A DNA stretch of 64,000 nucleotides from Luscinia megarhynchos. Taxonomy: Eukaryota; Chordata; Aves; Passeriformes; Turdidae. The DNA is taken from assembly GCA_034336665.1 (NCBI GenBank), contig CM067570.1, forward strand, positions 25,997,002 to 26,061,001, read 5' to 3'. How positions within the stretch are numbered: position 1 is the stretch's first letter; each line of letters begins with the position of its first letter. Shown piece by piece: positions 20,896 through 34,800 of the stretch. Under the pieces are notes generated by a model. That model was not told the origin of the DNA and did no database searches. It saw nothing but the letters and a program-made list of their open reading frames with translations. Both the position numbers and the translations under genes were made by a program.

Positions 20896-23800
20896 AACAA
20901 CTTGCATTTTCTTTTCAAATATTTGGAAGTAAGCAAAACCATTAGAAGTTATAATTAGGTATGCTTTTCCAGTGATTATAAGTTGAAGGCAGGAAAAAAT
21001 TGTGCTCTGTAGATGTACCTCATAAAAATTCTTTTTTTCCACTTGCCCTAGTAAAATACTTGATCTGCTTGTTTTGCAGGTGACTCTCAGAGACTACTAG
21101 CTGTTTCTTTACTTGGGAGAGAATATTCACATATAGTTACATAAGTCTTCACTCATGCACAGAATTTAAGCTGAAAATGCAACTTGGAAGTAAACAAAAA
21201 TGCTTTTAATGTCTACATTTCACATGATATGGTACCATTAAATAATCTATGATGCATGACATGGAAGTGTCATTACAGTTCCTTGGGCATCATTATCAGG
21301 GTGTACATGTTCCAGCTACCTGCAGGTTATAAATGGTCAGTTTGAGACCTTGTTACTGGACATGAAAGCTGAGGTGGGAGATTATGGGCAGAGTAGTGTG
21401 AAGAAAAGATTTCAGTACTCTCCCTGCTTCACCTCTTCTGCAGATGAGTAGGACTTGTTTGGTAAATCAAGTTCCAGAAAAATGCCAGCTTCAGTTACAA
21501 GACACATGCTGGCATACTTGGGAAAAAGTAGCAGGTTTTAAGTATTTTTTTTAATGGCATTTGCTGTAAAGCTAGACGTGCATTTTCTTTCATGCTTGTG
21601 CTTGTCCTGTTCCTGATTTAGTAATACTTTTGTATTCATAGTTGCACTTAGCAATTTTTTAAAGATTAAAATTTTTGTTTACAAAATGTCAGAATGTGGG
21701 GTTTTCTTAAAATATTTTATGTAATTCAGTTCTTAAGGAGAGGATTGCTACGATGATGTAAACAACATGGCTTCTCTGCACTTACCTCCAATTGCTTTTT
21801 CAAAATACTAAATACGTTTGCTTCAGAATACCAAAAATAAAACAACCTTGTGACTATTACCAGATCATCTCTTAAATTAAATTAAGATTTGTTTAATGCT
21901 CTTTGTTGTAGGCAACTTCTTATTCTCTGTGTTCTGCAAACCAGAAACCGAGGTGCAGCTCACTGGGGTCACTGTGGAAGCTGAAAGCAGAGCTGAGAAC
22001 TGAATCCACATCCCTGGGGTTTGATGCTAGTACTCTAGTGGCTGCCCTGACTATCTTTGCTTCTAGCTGTTCACTTTCCTCTTCCAAATGAGTTTTTATA
22101 TGTTCATTTATATCAGCTTTCTAGCTGAAGTGCTGCATTTGGTTCTCTTGAGACTGTGGAGGAGGGTTTTCTGCAAAATGCAGCTTCAGTAGGATGAAGC
22201 TCAAGGCAAAGATTGCTTTCTGTTCTGTAACCTTGTCCTAAAATACATCTCTTTATAGAGTGGATGTGGAACCAGTGACAGACTGATTTGACCTCTTTCT
22301 CAGACTCGTGAAGCCTCAAAGAGCCTCAACAGAGCTTCTGGTCCAAAGTCATGTCTTTGCTGATGGAGCTTGATAGAGCAGGAACAATAGGAAAGCTGTC
22401 CTCTGCCTCGAAGATTAGTATTGAGAGCTCTGTGCAAAATGAGGAGACACATGTGCCACAGATGCACTAGTACCTTTTCTAAAGAAGTTAATTCTTGGGG
22501 AGTGCAGGCTGAAATAAAACCTGAGTTTTGAATTCAGGGAGAAAGACTTGATTTTCTTTCTCTTTTCTTATTTTTTGGAAGAGCTAGTCCTTTTCAAAGA
22601 ATTTCTTTCTACAAAGGTGATCTAGAGTGGAAGTTTCATAGCACAATTTTGAAGGCTATAACTGGAAATAAGGTTGGATTTCATATGTTGAGGAAAAACA
22701 ATCTTTCACAATTTTTCTCTTTGCTTACTTGTTTATTAGAAAAAGTTTTTTTTTAAGTGCTTTAAAAAAGTATTGGGAGAATAAAACCATCTTCACTCAA
22801 TCAGTTATAGAATAGAAGGAGGAAGGTAATACTTTATTTTGAAGTGTGACAATATATTTAATATTCACTATGGTGATGTATAAAAGCTTTATTGAAAGGC
22901 ACTTTACGTAACTATCAGTTTTAACAGCTTTTCTCAAAGCTGGTCTGCCTAAAGGATTTGTGTATTCTCTTAAGTGTAAACATGTCTGCATGATCATCAG
23001 TTTGATAAAATTAGGATTTTTTGAAGCTAAATGCATGAATGTTGGCAGGATTTGGACTTCAGTTAATATGTTAGATAATGCTAATGCATGAATTCTGCCA
23101 TGAATTTTGACTAGCCATATATTGTTTTAGAAATGCTAGTTTACTAGTTTTTAGCTTTTCTTAATTTAAATGGAAATTATTTAAGAATGCAGTATTGAAA
23201 TATTTGTGCATCTTCTGTGTGCACACTTGAATTACTGCTGTTCAGGTAAATTTTCTCAAATTTTTTTAAATTTTGAGCAAATCAACCTCTGAAGCACTCT
23301 AGAGAGACCAGTAGGAATTGTGCTGGATGCTTAAACTGGTTTTGGTTTGCTTTTAGAACCAGTACTTAATGCATACCTAATGAAGTTTAGCTCCAATTTA
23401 GAGACTGGAAAAATTACTCTTCTCCACAGGAACTGCGATATTAATTGAATCTACAAGTGTTATGCTTTGCTTAAAAATATCAGAGAACAAAAAAAAACCA
23501 AAAAACCAAAAAACAAAAAAAACAACAACAAAAAATCCTTGATTAATAAGGAAGATAACTTACCTTGCTGTGGTTTCTCTGTGGTCTTGTTACTGTTTCT
23601 TACAGTTCTTACGGTAGCATTTTAATTGAAATTTATTGTTTTGGAGGATTATTCCAGAAGTCAACACTGAGGTCTTCAAAACTTTTTGTAACCTGATGAT
23701 TTCGTTGTTTTATCTCTTAATACAAAATGGACAGAAGAATCTATTTTGGCACCTCAGGAGGTCTGTCTGGATTAATTTCTACTGGCTGATCAAACATGAA

Positions 23801-24920
23801 TGCTTTTACTTCCTATTCAACACAGACTAGTGCTGCAGTCTAGGAAAATAAATATGTGGATGAGTAGCACCTGTGCCAAAGGTTTCTCTTGAGCCAGACT
23901 GGATCCTTGAATGTGGGTGCAGCTGAAAGAGCTCACTGCAATCACCCATTCCTAGCAGCAGGCATTTATTTACTCTTCTGTACTCATTTCAGGCCTAGCT
24001 TTTCAAACAGGTGAACGTGAGAAAACACTGAGGATGAAGGCCATGGTGAGTGTGTCCCAGTCTGTTAGCTGCCATTAGTCGTGCTGCTTGGACTGCTGAG
24101 GTGGTTCCAGGCTTGTTCTTTGCCTGCAAGCAGACAGATAAATGTAATAAAGGGGATCCAGGACAGAATTCCTTCTGGGGTTGGTGCGCTCACTTGGCAC
24201 ACACACGCTTGGTGAGCTCGTTGCTGGTGCACTGGCCCTTTCTTTGATTTTGCCACAATGCATGTGGTGCCTGCTGCAGCACTGGGGCTGGGCAGAGCCT
24301 GGGCTTCCCCTAGCAGTTGTCTTTGAGCAGAGTTTGGAATGGGCTGTGGAGGAACACGTTGGCTTGTGCTGGTACCTCTTTGTGGGCCAGCTTGTCCTGC
24401 CACAGCACTGAGAGCAGAGCAAGTGGTAGGTGCTAATTGCTGCCCAGCTGTAGTTATTGCTTGGCCTCTTATCCCTTTGTGGCTCATAAATTGACCTAGA
24501 AGGCCTGTTAAGCAATTTGCAATGTTCTAATGTGTTCTGAGATGCTGCGGGAAGGCGTGGGAGCTCTGGAGACTGCTCTGATTGTGTGAAGGTAACCATC
24601 ACTTCAGGTGTTCAGGGAAATCCAGCTGGGTTTCTTCTGTAATGTTATAAACAATGAAATAGTTGGATAATACAGGTGCATGCCAATTGCTGGTGCAATT
24701 TGGGGAAATATTGAAAAACTGGTTAAGTAGTAAAAGAAGAGCCTTGTGTTTTGTCGCTGGAGTTCATGGCAATTTAACTCCTGAGATGCCAGTGGTCTCT
24801 CCAGTGTTAACTACACTGATGGAACTCCTGCTACAGAAGGATTTTTGTATGGCCTGGCACTAGGTGTAAAGATGTGTTGATATAACTGAGGAAAAAAAAT
24901 TACCTTCACTCTGATTAATA
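20896..24920. other. Region downstream of SUMO1
   Basis: Mostly AT-rich sequence between the ends of two converging genes. An A-rich low-complexity run lies at about 23488-23536. At 24065-24600 the DNA is less AT-rich and frames are open on both strands, but no protein family was recognised. Confidence 0.5.
23488..23536. repeat. A-rich low-complexity tract
   Basis: Runs of A interrupted by CC and C, about 50 bp. It could be the tail of an old retroelement or simple low-complexity DNA; no body was recognised next to it. Confidence 0.8.
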
Positions 24921-24929
24921 GCTACATAC

Positions 24930-25007
24930 CTGATTAAATTTAAAAGGTGTTTTGGCTTCCTCTAGAGGTAGTCTAGCATCTTCCTCTTTCTTCATTTGCT
25001 CCTCAGA
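24930..25007 (-). CDS. Candidate exon downstream of the terminal stop
   Basis: 26 codons, SEEQMKKEEDARLPLEEAK then TPFKFNQ, followed by a strong donor (GTATGTAG). The acceptor region lacks a pyrimidine tract, and the frame is closed 15 bp upstream. It could be part of an alternative 3' end that extends towards SUMO1, or a decayed exon. Confidence 0.25.
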
Positions 25008-25635
25008 CTTATATGTTGCCTTTTATCAGTTTTTTTCCATTGAATTTCGAGTGTTTTACTGCCATGTCAACCAGCTGCTGGCATTCTTCCTCTAACCACA
25101 TCACCCCTTCTTTTTGTCTGCATTTTTGTGCCTCTTAAAACGGTGCCAACAACTATTGCTTGTTTACATATTTTCCTGTTTTGAAAATAACTTTATCAGT
25201 TAAGATAAAAAGAAAATACCGTTATAATACTGACATTACAAGTATTTATTACTGTCTCACATGAGTTTTTCTTAAATTGTAATTGGATTCAAGCCTTTCT
25301 CTGCAACTATTTGTTAGAATATCTTTTTTTAACTGTTGATGCTGGGAGTTGGGCTTTCAGAGAAGATCTGTAATGAAAACAAATTATCAGATGTAGCATG
25401 AATGGTGTTATTGCCAGGAATCTTGCACGTTGCATTGTAGCTAGGCTGTGGAATTTCTCTTTTTTCAGGCTGCAGAGAGGGCTATTGTTACTATATCTTG
25501 TTTAACAAAGAAGCAGCTTAGGTACTGCAAGTTTGGGACATAGTGTCACAGGAATTTCAAGGCAGACAGACACACAGGCTATGTCTTTATCAGAAATCAT
25601 CCATTCTGATGAGCTATTTGCTGCTAAAGTAAGCT

Positions 25636-25821
25636 TTAGTCTTTCTGTAGACCATCTGCTGCTCCGTGTTCCTCTAGCTGTTGCTTCTTCTGGAACTGCA
25701 GAAGCTTCCTGTGGTAATCCTGCTGCTGCTGCCAAATATGTTCTTGTGCTGTTTTCTCTAATTGTGACTTCTTTGCTGCCACCTCCTCCTCATGGCACCT
25801 CCACTCCTCTAGTTTCTGTTC
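25636..25821 (-). CDS. KIAA2012: Terminal coding exon of the KIAA2012-like gene (coiled coil, stop)
   Basis: Acceptor TTTTAGTTTACAG, then 61 codons and TAA: EQKLEEWRCHEEEVAAKK, QLEKTAQEHIWQQQQDYH, RKLLQFQKKQQLEE. The Glu/Gln/Lys-rich heptad-like pattern predicts a coiled coil at the C-terminus. It ends 4.7 kb from the SUMO1 poly(A) signal, tail to tail. Confidence 0.65.
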   Translation of the reverse strand, partial: EQKLEEWRCHEEEVAAKKSQLEKTAQEHIWQQQQDYHRKLLQFQKKQQLEEHGAADGLQKD

Positions 25822-28800
25822 CTGTAAACTAAAACATAAATTATTATTAATTGCTATAGCAACCTTGGGTTTGCTGAGCATTCTTGCCAGAAAGCAGATC
25901 CTAGCCCAAGGAGCTCAGAAGATTGCCAAAGGGAAGGGAAAGAGAACTGAGAATAAAGGGAGAATGGGTGCTGATTAGTGTTATGTAGCATTTGTCTGGT
26001 TGGTTCAGAAATTTAAAAAAAAAATACTGTCTACTTTCCTTCACACTAATTGTAAGGGGGGAAAGAACCCCTACGTTACATTTTTCACATGTCCTTTGGA
26101 AAGGATATGAGGGATATGGGTATGTGGCTTACATGGAACAAAGGTTTGGAGAAAAGGGATGGGGGAGTACAAAGGAGCAGTTAGGAAAGTTCACTAAGTA
26201 AGTGCTGGGGAAAAAAAATGGAATGTATCTTCGTGTAACAAGGACACAAACCCAGAAGAACCTGGGCTATGCAACAAATGAAGCAATGGAAAGCCTTGGC
26301 TGACATTTAAATGTAAACAGAATGACTGTAAAATGGGCTATTTTTGCAGGAGGATTCATACTGGGAATAGGGAGGATCAAAGAAAGTCAAGGAGATTCAT
26401 GAAGCAAAGGAATATTCTTCTTATTTTGGTAATGAGAAGTTAAGGAAAATAAAACTAAAGGTCTTCTGCCTCACTGAGTGATTCAAGGTATTTTCCAGTC
26501 ACTCATCTTGTTGTTCTCAGTCCAGCAGCATGAATCCCTATTTGCCTTTCCTGAGATAAAGTTAAGCGGGGCATAGCACTAATGTATTTTTAAAAGTCGT
26601 TCTGATTGCCCCGCGCTGTTCGTGCCGGGATCCGGGGCGCGTTTCCCGGGAGCGGGTGCAGCTCCGCGGAGCGCCCGCGGGGGGCGCTGCTGCCCCGGGC
26701 GGTGTCCCGTGGCCGGGGCCCGTGTCCCGTGTCCCGTGTCCGCAGAGCTCCCGAGGGCGGCCAGAAACGCTGCTCCTCCGAGTTACTTGGTTCTTGTTCC
26801 GAACGCCTTTTGTGTTTCCTGATGGCCGCGGGATCTCAGCTGTGGTTCCAGATTCAAGCTCTGTATCCTGTGTCTGAAAAACTGAAAGATCAGAGAGATT
26901 AACAATTTGATGAATAATCAAAATTGTTAGACTTGGTTCCACTTGAGAAAAAGCTTAGGAACAACCTGTGTAATTGTAGTCACCTATCAGGTAGCTGCTA
27001 CTCCCTTTGGAGATCACTTGTCTCCTCATTACTAAGGTGAATTCCATTCTCTCTTTTGCTCCAATGAAGATCCTAAGACTCATTTGAAGGTGCTTTGCAT
27101 ATTTAGTAATGGTGAATGTCTTGATAATCATGGTTTAATTTCTGTAATAGTTGCCATCCAAAGGGCTTGAAATATTTTAGAATCTCACAGTCTGATTTTA
27201 TGTTTTTAGTTTAGAGGAGATGTGAAGCCATAGCTTTCAGTCACTTTAGCAGCAGCAAGTGCTCAGTTTCTCTGAAGATCAAGCTACAGATATTGATGTT
27301 TCACACTTTAATTAATAAGTTCTGTGAAGTCCTGTATGGTTTTCCTGAATATAGGTCTAAGATGCATTTTTAAATCAATGGCATCGTTAAAGGAAAAAGG
27401 AAAGGCTCTATTTTGGTTCCTTAGAGGTGGCTGTGGGGAGGCCTTTAAGCACCCTTCCAGTACCTCAAGAGGGCCTAGAAAAGAGTTGGAAAGAGACTTT
27501 TTACAGGGCATGTAGTGATAGGATAGGGGGAACAGCTTTAAACTGAAAGAGGGTAGGTTTAGATTTGATTTTGGGGAGAAATTCTCTGCTGTAAGGGTGG
27601 TGAGACACTAAACAGGTTGCCCAGAGGAGTTGTGGATGCTCCATCCATGGAACTGTTCAAGGCCAGGTTGGATGGTGCTCTAAGTAATCTGATCTCATAG
27701 AAAGTGTTTTGGTTTTTTTATTTTAAAATCCAAGTTTGCACATGTTCTATGAGCCAGACTGTTGCTGGATCAACACTTGTGATTTCAATTATCAGATCTC
27801 AACTACTCGTTAAATTACTAATAAAAAAGGCAAAGGGGTCTATAAACAGCAATCTGTGTCTGTTCCTGACAAAGCCCCTGTTTTCTTGCTAGGTTTAGCT
27901 GGAAGTACAAGAGAGTGAGCTGTAGAAATAAGCAATTCTTTAGCAGTAGAAGATTATTTTCTCAGTATATATCTGAAGGGCACTACTTGAGAAACTCATA
28001 TTAAAAGAACGAGCTTCACTCTCTGCGAGGAGGGAGCAGGATTTTCCCTGGGTAAAGGAAGCCATTTTGCCAGGGGATATTGGATGCCTTTCCCCCAGAG
28101 CTGGCCTGTGGCACAGGTGTTGAGGCACCAGCAGAGAGAGCCATTGTTTCAGGGATGTGTGGTGCAGCTTGCTGGCAGGGCTCAGCGCTGACGTGTGCGA
28201 CTGCAAAAGCTCACACTGATTTAAAAGGAGGGAATTCTTGCAGAGAAGGATCTTTCTAAAGAACTGCTTCCCCTCCCCACAGTATCTGGACAAAATTGCA
28301 CAAGGATGACCCAAAATTAAAGGCCCATATCCATGCCTCAGCAGTTTTTATACTTCCTGCAATGTGCAGGCTTTACTAACTTACCTAAGGTGTGTGCAGA
28401 GCTTGTCTCAAAAGAACTTATACTGTGGGGGGTGATCTCATGTGCCATGGGATGTTGGTCGGGAAAGGGCAGAGAAAAAAAGAAAGGTGTGAATTCCAAA
28501 TACGTAGTTGTGAGTCCTGGAGCTGATGTCAAACGTGGTGGGGCTCCAATTCAACAGAGCAGCATGAAGTGTTCTCCCCTTCGGTGGGGCAGTGGCTGCC
28601 ATCCTCTCTGAGCTTCCTTCCCACAGTGTGCACCCGTCCTTCTTGGCATAAGGCTCTTGCCAAGAGGCAACACAGCCTTCCCAGCTGCTCTGTTACCCAC
28701 GACTATTCGCAAAGCTGGAATGGGTCTGTTTATTTTGTTGGGGTATGTGTACTTGCTCGACGGCTTCTTCCATAAGCAAAACCCTGTAAGAATTGAAAGC

Positions 28801-31800
28801 CTGGACAAATCTCAACAGAAAGCTTGACTGAAGCTGAAACTTCTCACCTTGCTGCCTGCTGGAAGCTTCCTGAATTCTTGATGTTATGTGTTCTTAATTG
28901 GCAGAATTTCTCTTACTTTGCCAAACCTTTCTACTATGGGGGTAATGAAATCTGAAACCAGGCAAGTTGAGCGTGGTTCTGAATTTCATCACAAATCACA
29001 TCTCACACTTCTTATTTCTTGCCTGAGGGAGAAAAACTCCAGTATCTGTCTTCAGAAAGGAGGCAACGCCTGCATAGCTCCCCCATGCTAGCTGATTTTA
29101 TTGACTCAGTGATAATTGAGGAAGGAGTCAGGTATCAGCTTGTGTGTGATACTGGCACGTAGAGCCCTGAACAACCTAAGGCCGGCCCTGATGAGGCAGC
29201 AAGAAAGAAGCAGTGATGGCAGCATGAAAAACAGCATTTTGCTGACATGCTGACAATTGTCACTAAAGGTTAAAGGGCAGAGGGAAGAGCAAGGAAATTA
29301 CATATTGCTAAACACAGTTCCCTCTTTACATATAGAGTATTTAGGAGAACTACTTCAGGTACCCAGAATCACCAACATATGCTAAGAAAAGCCAAACCTG
29401 TAAAATGCAGGCTACGTAATAAAAGTATCAAAATGGAGAGAAGAGAGTATTTTTTTCCAATGACAGCCACAACACAAAAAGGAAACTTCCAGGGACAATG
29501 TTCTCTTTTTTTCACGTTTATTTGATTCTTCAGAAGCTCTTAAGCCTTGTGTGAATTCTCACTAATATTTTTAAAGTATCAGGAACAAGAAAAGCATGTA
29601 TGCTTGCTGCTCTGGATGTTTAGGTCTTATTGGTGTTAGGGGCTACGTACTTCTGCTGCCTTGCTGCCCCCATCATAGAAAAAATGCAGTGCAAGTCTTT
29701 TTTTGGTAGTTACTGTCAGTTCTACCAGCCATGCTGCTGCTTCTGTGGTCTCATGCTGTCACCACTGTGCCTTGACGTGGTGCAGAGTAGATTGTGATAA
29801 TGCTAGGTAAGGTTCCAGCACTAGCCTAAATCTGCTTTGAGGCAGTGGGGGGTATGTACTATGGATTTAACTAATATCTTCCTTTTTTTTTCTCCCTGGA
29901 AGCTGCACTACCTTCAAGAGTACTAGCACTGAGAAAATTACCAGTGCACTTCTGGCAAATGTAGAGCTGGGAGGGGAAAAAAGATTGTGGTTGTCTTGTT
30001 GTATTTGCAACAGTGAATAATGGGAGAGTTCTCTAAAGTTATCTCAGATCAGTGGGTTTCTAAAGCATCCCACAAAAACAGTATGCCCTATAATAAAAAC
30101 TGTTATTTACATTACTGGGATCCTGCAATACTTTTGGAGCTTTGGGATGCACCTTATCTCTCTCACCTCTATTTCTGTCTTTTAAATGCTTTTCACCTTT
30201 GTATGACCTTCATGATTTGAGGTTTCAAATCTTCAGCAATTTCAGGTCCTTTCCACAGTGTTTGCACTGCAGGAAGTAGTATTTTGCCTTGAAAGATCTA
30301 GGGACTTCTTGGAAGGTTGTTGTAAGGAGAAGAAAAGGAAAAGAAACTAACACAAAAATGAGTTCTGTGGAAACAGCCCTGGAGGGAGTTTTCAGAGCTG
30401 GGATGTTCAGTTGTTACAGGCTTACTAACAAGAAATTCCATATGTGTGGAGTTCAGAAAAGAGAAATCAACTATGAGATGAAACCCATGCTGTGTGAAAA
30501 GGTGTGCTTTAGGAACTTCCCTGGTGTGAGCAATGGGTAGCCAGGAGAGTTAAGAGCTTTAGCTAACAAATGCTGGAGAATAACAGATAAGAGGGTGAAG
30601 CTCTCTCGCTAATGCACTGGACTGTTTTCTTTAGTGCTCAAAACAGCAGGAGAGAACTCGCCTTGCTCGGTGTTAGCAGCTCTGGCCTGATGCACACATG
30701 AGAGTTTTGTACATGTAAAGTACAAAAGGGAGCATGTTTCCTTTGATGAGCTTCTCTCTAATCTGTTCCTTCCCCCTTCTCCTGGACTTCCACATGCCTG
30801 AAGCTGGGCCTGAGTTGCTGAATGCTGCATTGGTGCTGGCTTGGCTTTCTGTGCCTGGTCTGAGCTGATGGTGGCAGGAGGCTGAGCCTTGCAGAGACAG
30901 GCATCAGCAACTGGACAGCAAGGATATTGCATTTTACCCCACATCCTCACTTCACTGAGCCGTGTGACAAGGCTGAGGGGACCTCAGTGTCACATCGAGA
31001 TCACTGTTGCATAGCTTTGAGCATTTGAGCTGCATTTCCTTGGCATCTGGGTGATGCTAAGCTTCTACTAAGTCAGTTCCTTGGAATAGTTACCACAGCA
31101 GTAAAAGCTGCTTAAGAGAAAATGGATCTGGCAGCAAAAGCTCTGAACAACAGGTAACCTATCCTCTGCAGAAAGTGACAGCAAATGCAGGTGAATTCAG
31201 TTAAGATTCTAGTCAGAGCACCAAAATTAAGTGGTGCATAGGAGAGTAGTTAAGGAGTGAATAAAGCTTTTCTTGGTCTTATAAAGAAGTGGCTTTCTGG
31301 TTTCATTGTTAACATTGCATGACAAACCCTTCTTACTCAGTTATGGGTGGTATCAGTTCCTTTATTCTGTTTAAGCAATGGAGAATTTAATTTATGTATG
31401 ACACTTAAGCTCAACAACTAAGCTATTTTAAGACTCTACTCCATGAAAATGTTCATGGGATGATAATATAGTCTGTCTTTATAGACTTTTATGAGAACAA
31501 GAGGACAACATTTGTTTTATGGTTCTTCTGTTCAGAAAAGTCAAGGTATATCTAGCTCTTTTAAGAAATACGAATTTCAGCTTTTGAGCTGCATTTCTAA
31601 AAGAAAATAATGTGTTTTTCCTCAGAAATTGCTGTTCAGATAAAGTCAAGGAGAAAAGGGAGGGGTAAACTTCCTTTGATTCAAGTCTTGAGGAATTAAA
31701 TTGAGCATTAAAATAGATTTGTACCATCAGTCTCCTTAGACTGAACACTGCTAGGCTTAATGAGAAAGTACTGAAGCAGAATGACAGTTTCTTATTAACT

Positions 31801-34800
31801 CAACAAGGCTGGTCTAGCTATTTCCACACTGCTTTTGCTTGCTCATTAATGACCTTCTGCTCTATAAAAAGAACAGCCCAAACACTCTAAGCCCCTGGGA
31901 AGACCTTTTTATATGGTCTATCAGATGTTAAATGGCCTGCTAGCAGTGAAGAAACAACCCCGTGAAATGCTGGTCAGCGTTTTTGTCTTGTTCTGGTGCC
32001 TGGACAAAAAAACTATAATTGATTAAATTGTCTGCTGCTAGATAATGAATGCAGGTGACATGCTAAGCCTGAGTCACTGATGTCTGCACTTCATTCCAAC
32101 CAAATCCAAGTTGACTTCAAAGTAATGGAGTCACAGCTGTAAGTAGCTGAGAAAAGATAAAGCTGTCAAACTTACCATGAGCACCACTATAAATGAGTGA
32201 ACTGCCTAGAAGGAAAATGTTTGTCATTGACCCATCGTTCTAAAAAAGCAGAAAGCATGGCAGGAAGTTAAAATACGGTGGATGTGATTGTTTCCTCTGT
32301 GTGCTGGCTGGCACCTCAAGGAGTCCTGTGCCAGAGTCTGAGCAGCTCCTTGCAGCTAGAGCAGCCCTCCATTGCTGGGCAGGTCTGCTTGGTTAGCCCA
32401 AGCCTCACCTCTGCAGCCACTTCCCTGCAGCTGTGCAGGGCTGCAGAAAATTCCAGGCGGTGTCTGCAGCCAGGTGTGCTGAGCAGGACTGCTCACTGGG
32501 CTTGGCAAATGGATAAACCAGGTGCTGAACTTTCAGCAGTGAGTTAACTTCTTGTCTAGCAGGGTTTCACTGAGTTCAGTGTGGGAGATTGCTGTGGCTG
32601 GGGGGAGCAGGTCACACAACTGAGCCTCCAGGCACTTTGAACTCAGTGCAGTGGAGCCTTCAAACACACACCGTTTTCTGTTCTGAGTGTGCACTGTGCT
32701 CTTACAGCCTGGGAAAGTAGAACTGAAATCTGTCTTAATGATGCTCAACCATAGGCCTTGACTTTGCCCAAAACAAATTTGAGTCTGGGACAGTTTTTAA
32801 AAGGAGATTAGCTTCAAAATTTTTTTGTTTGTTTTGCTTTGTTTTTGTTCTCTTTTATCTGAGCTGGAAATTGGTGGATATGCAGGGAATTGCCTCAGTA
32901 GGCATCAGCACAAATCTGTTGAATCAAGAAGTATCAAGGTACCTATATAAAATCAAAATAAATGCCTGCACAATTCCCTTTGGAGAGAGATTAATGATTT
33001 GACTTGATATGAAATCCCTATCCTCTAACCTGGAAAGCTTGCAGCTGTAAAAGGAATAGTATTTAATAATAGGCCAAGACTTGATTTCAATGGAAGCATT
33101 GTCTGAGCAGGGACATCAGAGCTTGGTTCCAGAGTACTAGTAAAAAAAATAAAATAAAATAGCCTTTTTATTTATTGGGCACTCAGACTTGAAGACTCCC
33201 AGGTGCCTATTAGTCTAAGGGCTTGTCTGTACAGGAAAGTTAGTGTGCAATATGTTGGAATATGAATTTACAGTGCACCAACTCCTCTGTGCTCCCTGTG
33301 TTTGGCTATTTTTAGCACACAGCAATGGTGCCTTTCTCCATGGCAGTTCATTCAGCTTTGAAAATAAAATAAATCACATTCTGCTTAATGCCTGTGTGGT
33401 GAGTGAATGCCAAATAGCCAATGCCCTCTAAACTTGTACCTGAGCTTCCTCCTCTCAGCTAAGGATGATGTTCAGTGGGGATCTGACTTTGTCCAGGAAG
33501 ATCAGGGTGGTTCTGCTTACTTTTTCAGAAGGGAGAAAAATAATATGTTTTCAAAAGTCCCTGTATTTCAGTTCTCAGTAAAGCTTTGAGTATATAGCAG
33601 TTTAGATCAGATGGTTCCAGTATAACTCTTCAAGAGTTATTTTCATTATATTTTGCAGCTGACACTAAAATATTGCATCCTTTGCCCAGCAGAAAGGTAT
33701 ATATGGCTTTTTTGTGAATTACATTGAGGTTTACTTGAGGTTTGCTTTACTTTTTTTACTTGGTTAGTTTTAAGCTCAAATCCATTCAAATAAATGCTTT
33801 TGCTGGCATATATTGACGAGGCACTATCAGAGTGAGAATATGGAGGAGGAATAAAGGAGGGAGGATGGACATATAGGCACTAATCTGTGGGGTTTTGTTT
33901 GGTTTTTTTGTGGTAGTGGTGAAGTTTGCTCTGTTTTGTGTTTTGAAACCATTAGTGGAAGGTGTAAGGCACCTGGAGAACAAACCTCAGTTTGTTCACA
34001 GTTCTTGTAATGAAAATTTGGCAAAGAAACCTGACTGTTGGTGAAGCTTTGAAAAATGGGATGTAGTTTGTTTTTTCTCTTAATCTGGGAAGAAAAGTGC
34101 AGCAAGGACTCTCAATATCTGTTTTGGGGGGAAAGGGGGAACAGAAGACAAAGATTTTGCTAATTCAGGCTAATCTACACTTGATCTCTTCACCTTGCAA
34201 AGTAAATTGCTTCACCCTTATTAGTTTGAAAATGAACCAGCTTGCATATAAACGTTAGGAGCTGATGGAGAATCTTGCACCTTTCACAGAATTGATGCTA
34301 CCTTGTTGTTCTGCCTCAGGTATCCATGGTATGTCAGAGGAATGCAGCAGAGAACCAAAGTCCAGCTTAATCTCTTTACCCTGCATTAATCTGAAACTCC
34401 CAGAGAGAAACAATCCTGACTTTGAGGTTCTCTGAATTCAGCATCAGTGCTCCTGTTTCCTAGAAGAAAAATGAGGAAGAAATAAGTTATAGGTCCATGC
34501 ACCTAACAAATGGTGCCACATGACTTAAGCTAAATTTCACACAACTGTTTTTTTAACTGGCTTGTTTCCTGAGAAGGATCTACTTTGTCAGGTTCTGCTC
34601 TTCTGTATGGTAAAAAGAAACACAAGCACATTAATGCTAAAGTGAATGATTGGCTTTTTGTCAACTCTGTTCTTAAGCAAGTGAAAATTATTCCATCCAG
34701 TTGGAGAAAGAATGCAGGCTGAAAGCAGCATTGCTGCTTTGTTTGTCGTCTGTGTGCAGAGAAGACAGAGCAATCTGGTGGGAGGGCTGGGATTCTCACT

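Noticed and set aside
27940..28314. 124-codon minus frame
   Set aside because: No splice-site support, no domain-like pattern, and composition typical of a chance frame.
30724..30910. Minus-strand frame QPPATISSDQAQKAKPAP considered as an exon
   Set aside because: The acceptor is acceptable but there is no convincing donor and no phase partner.
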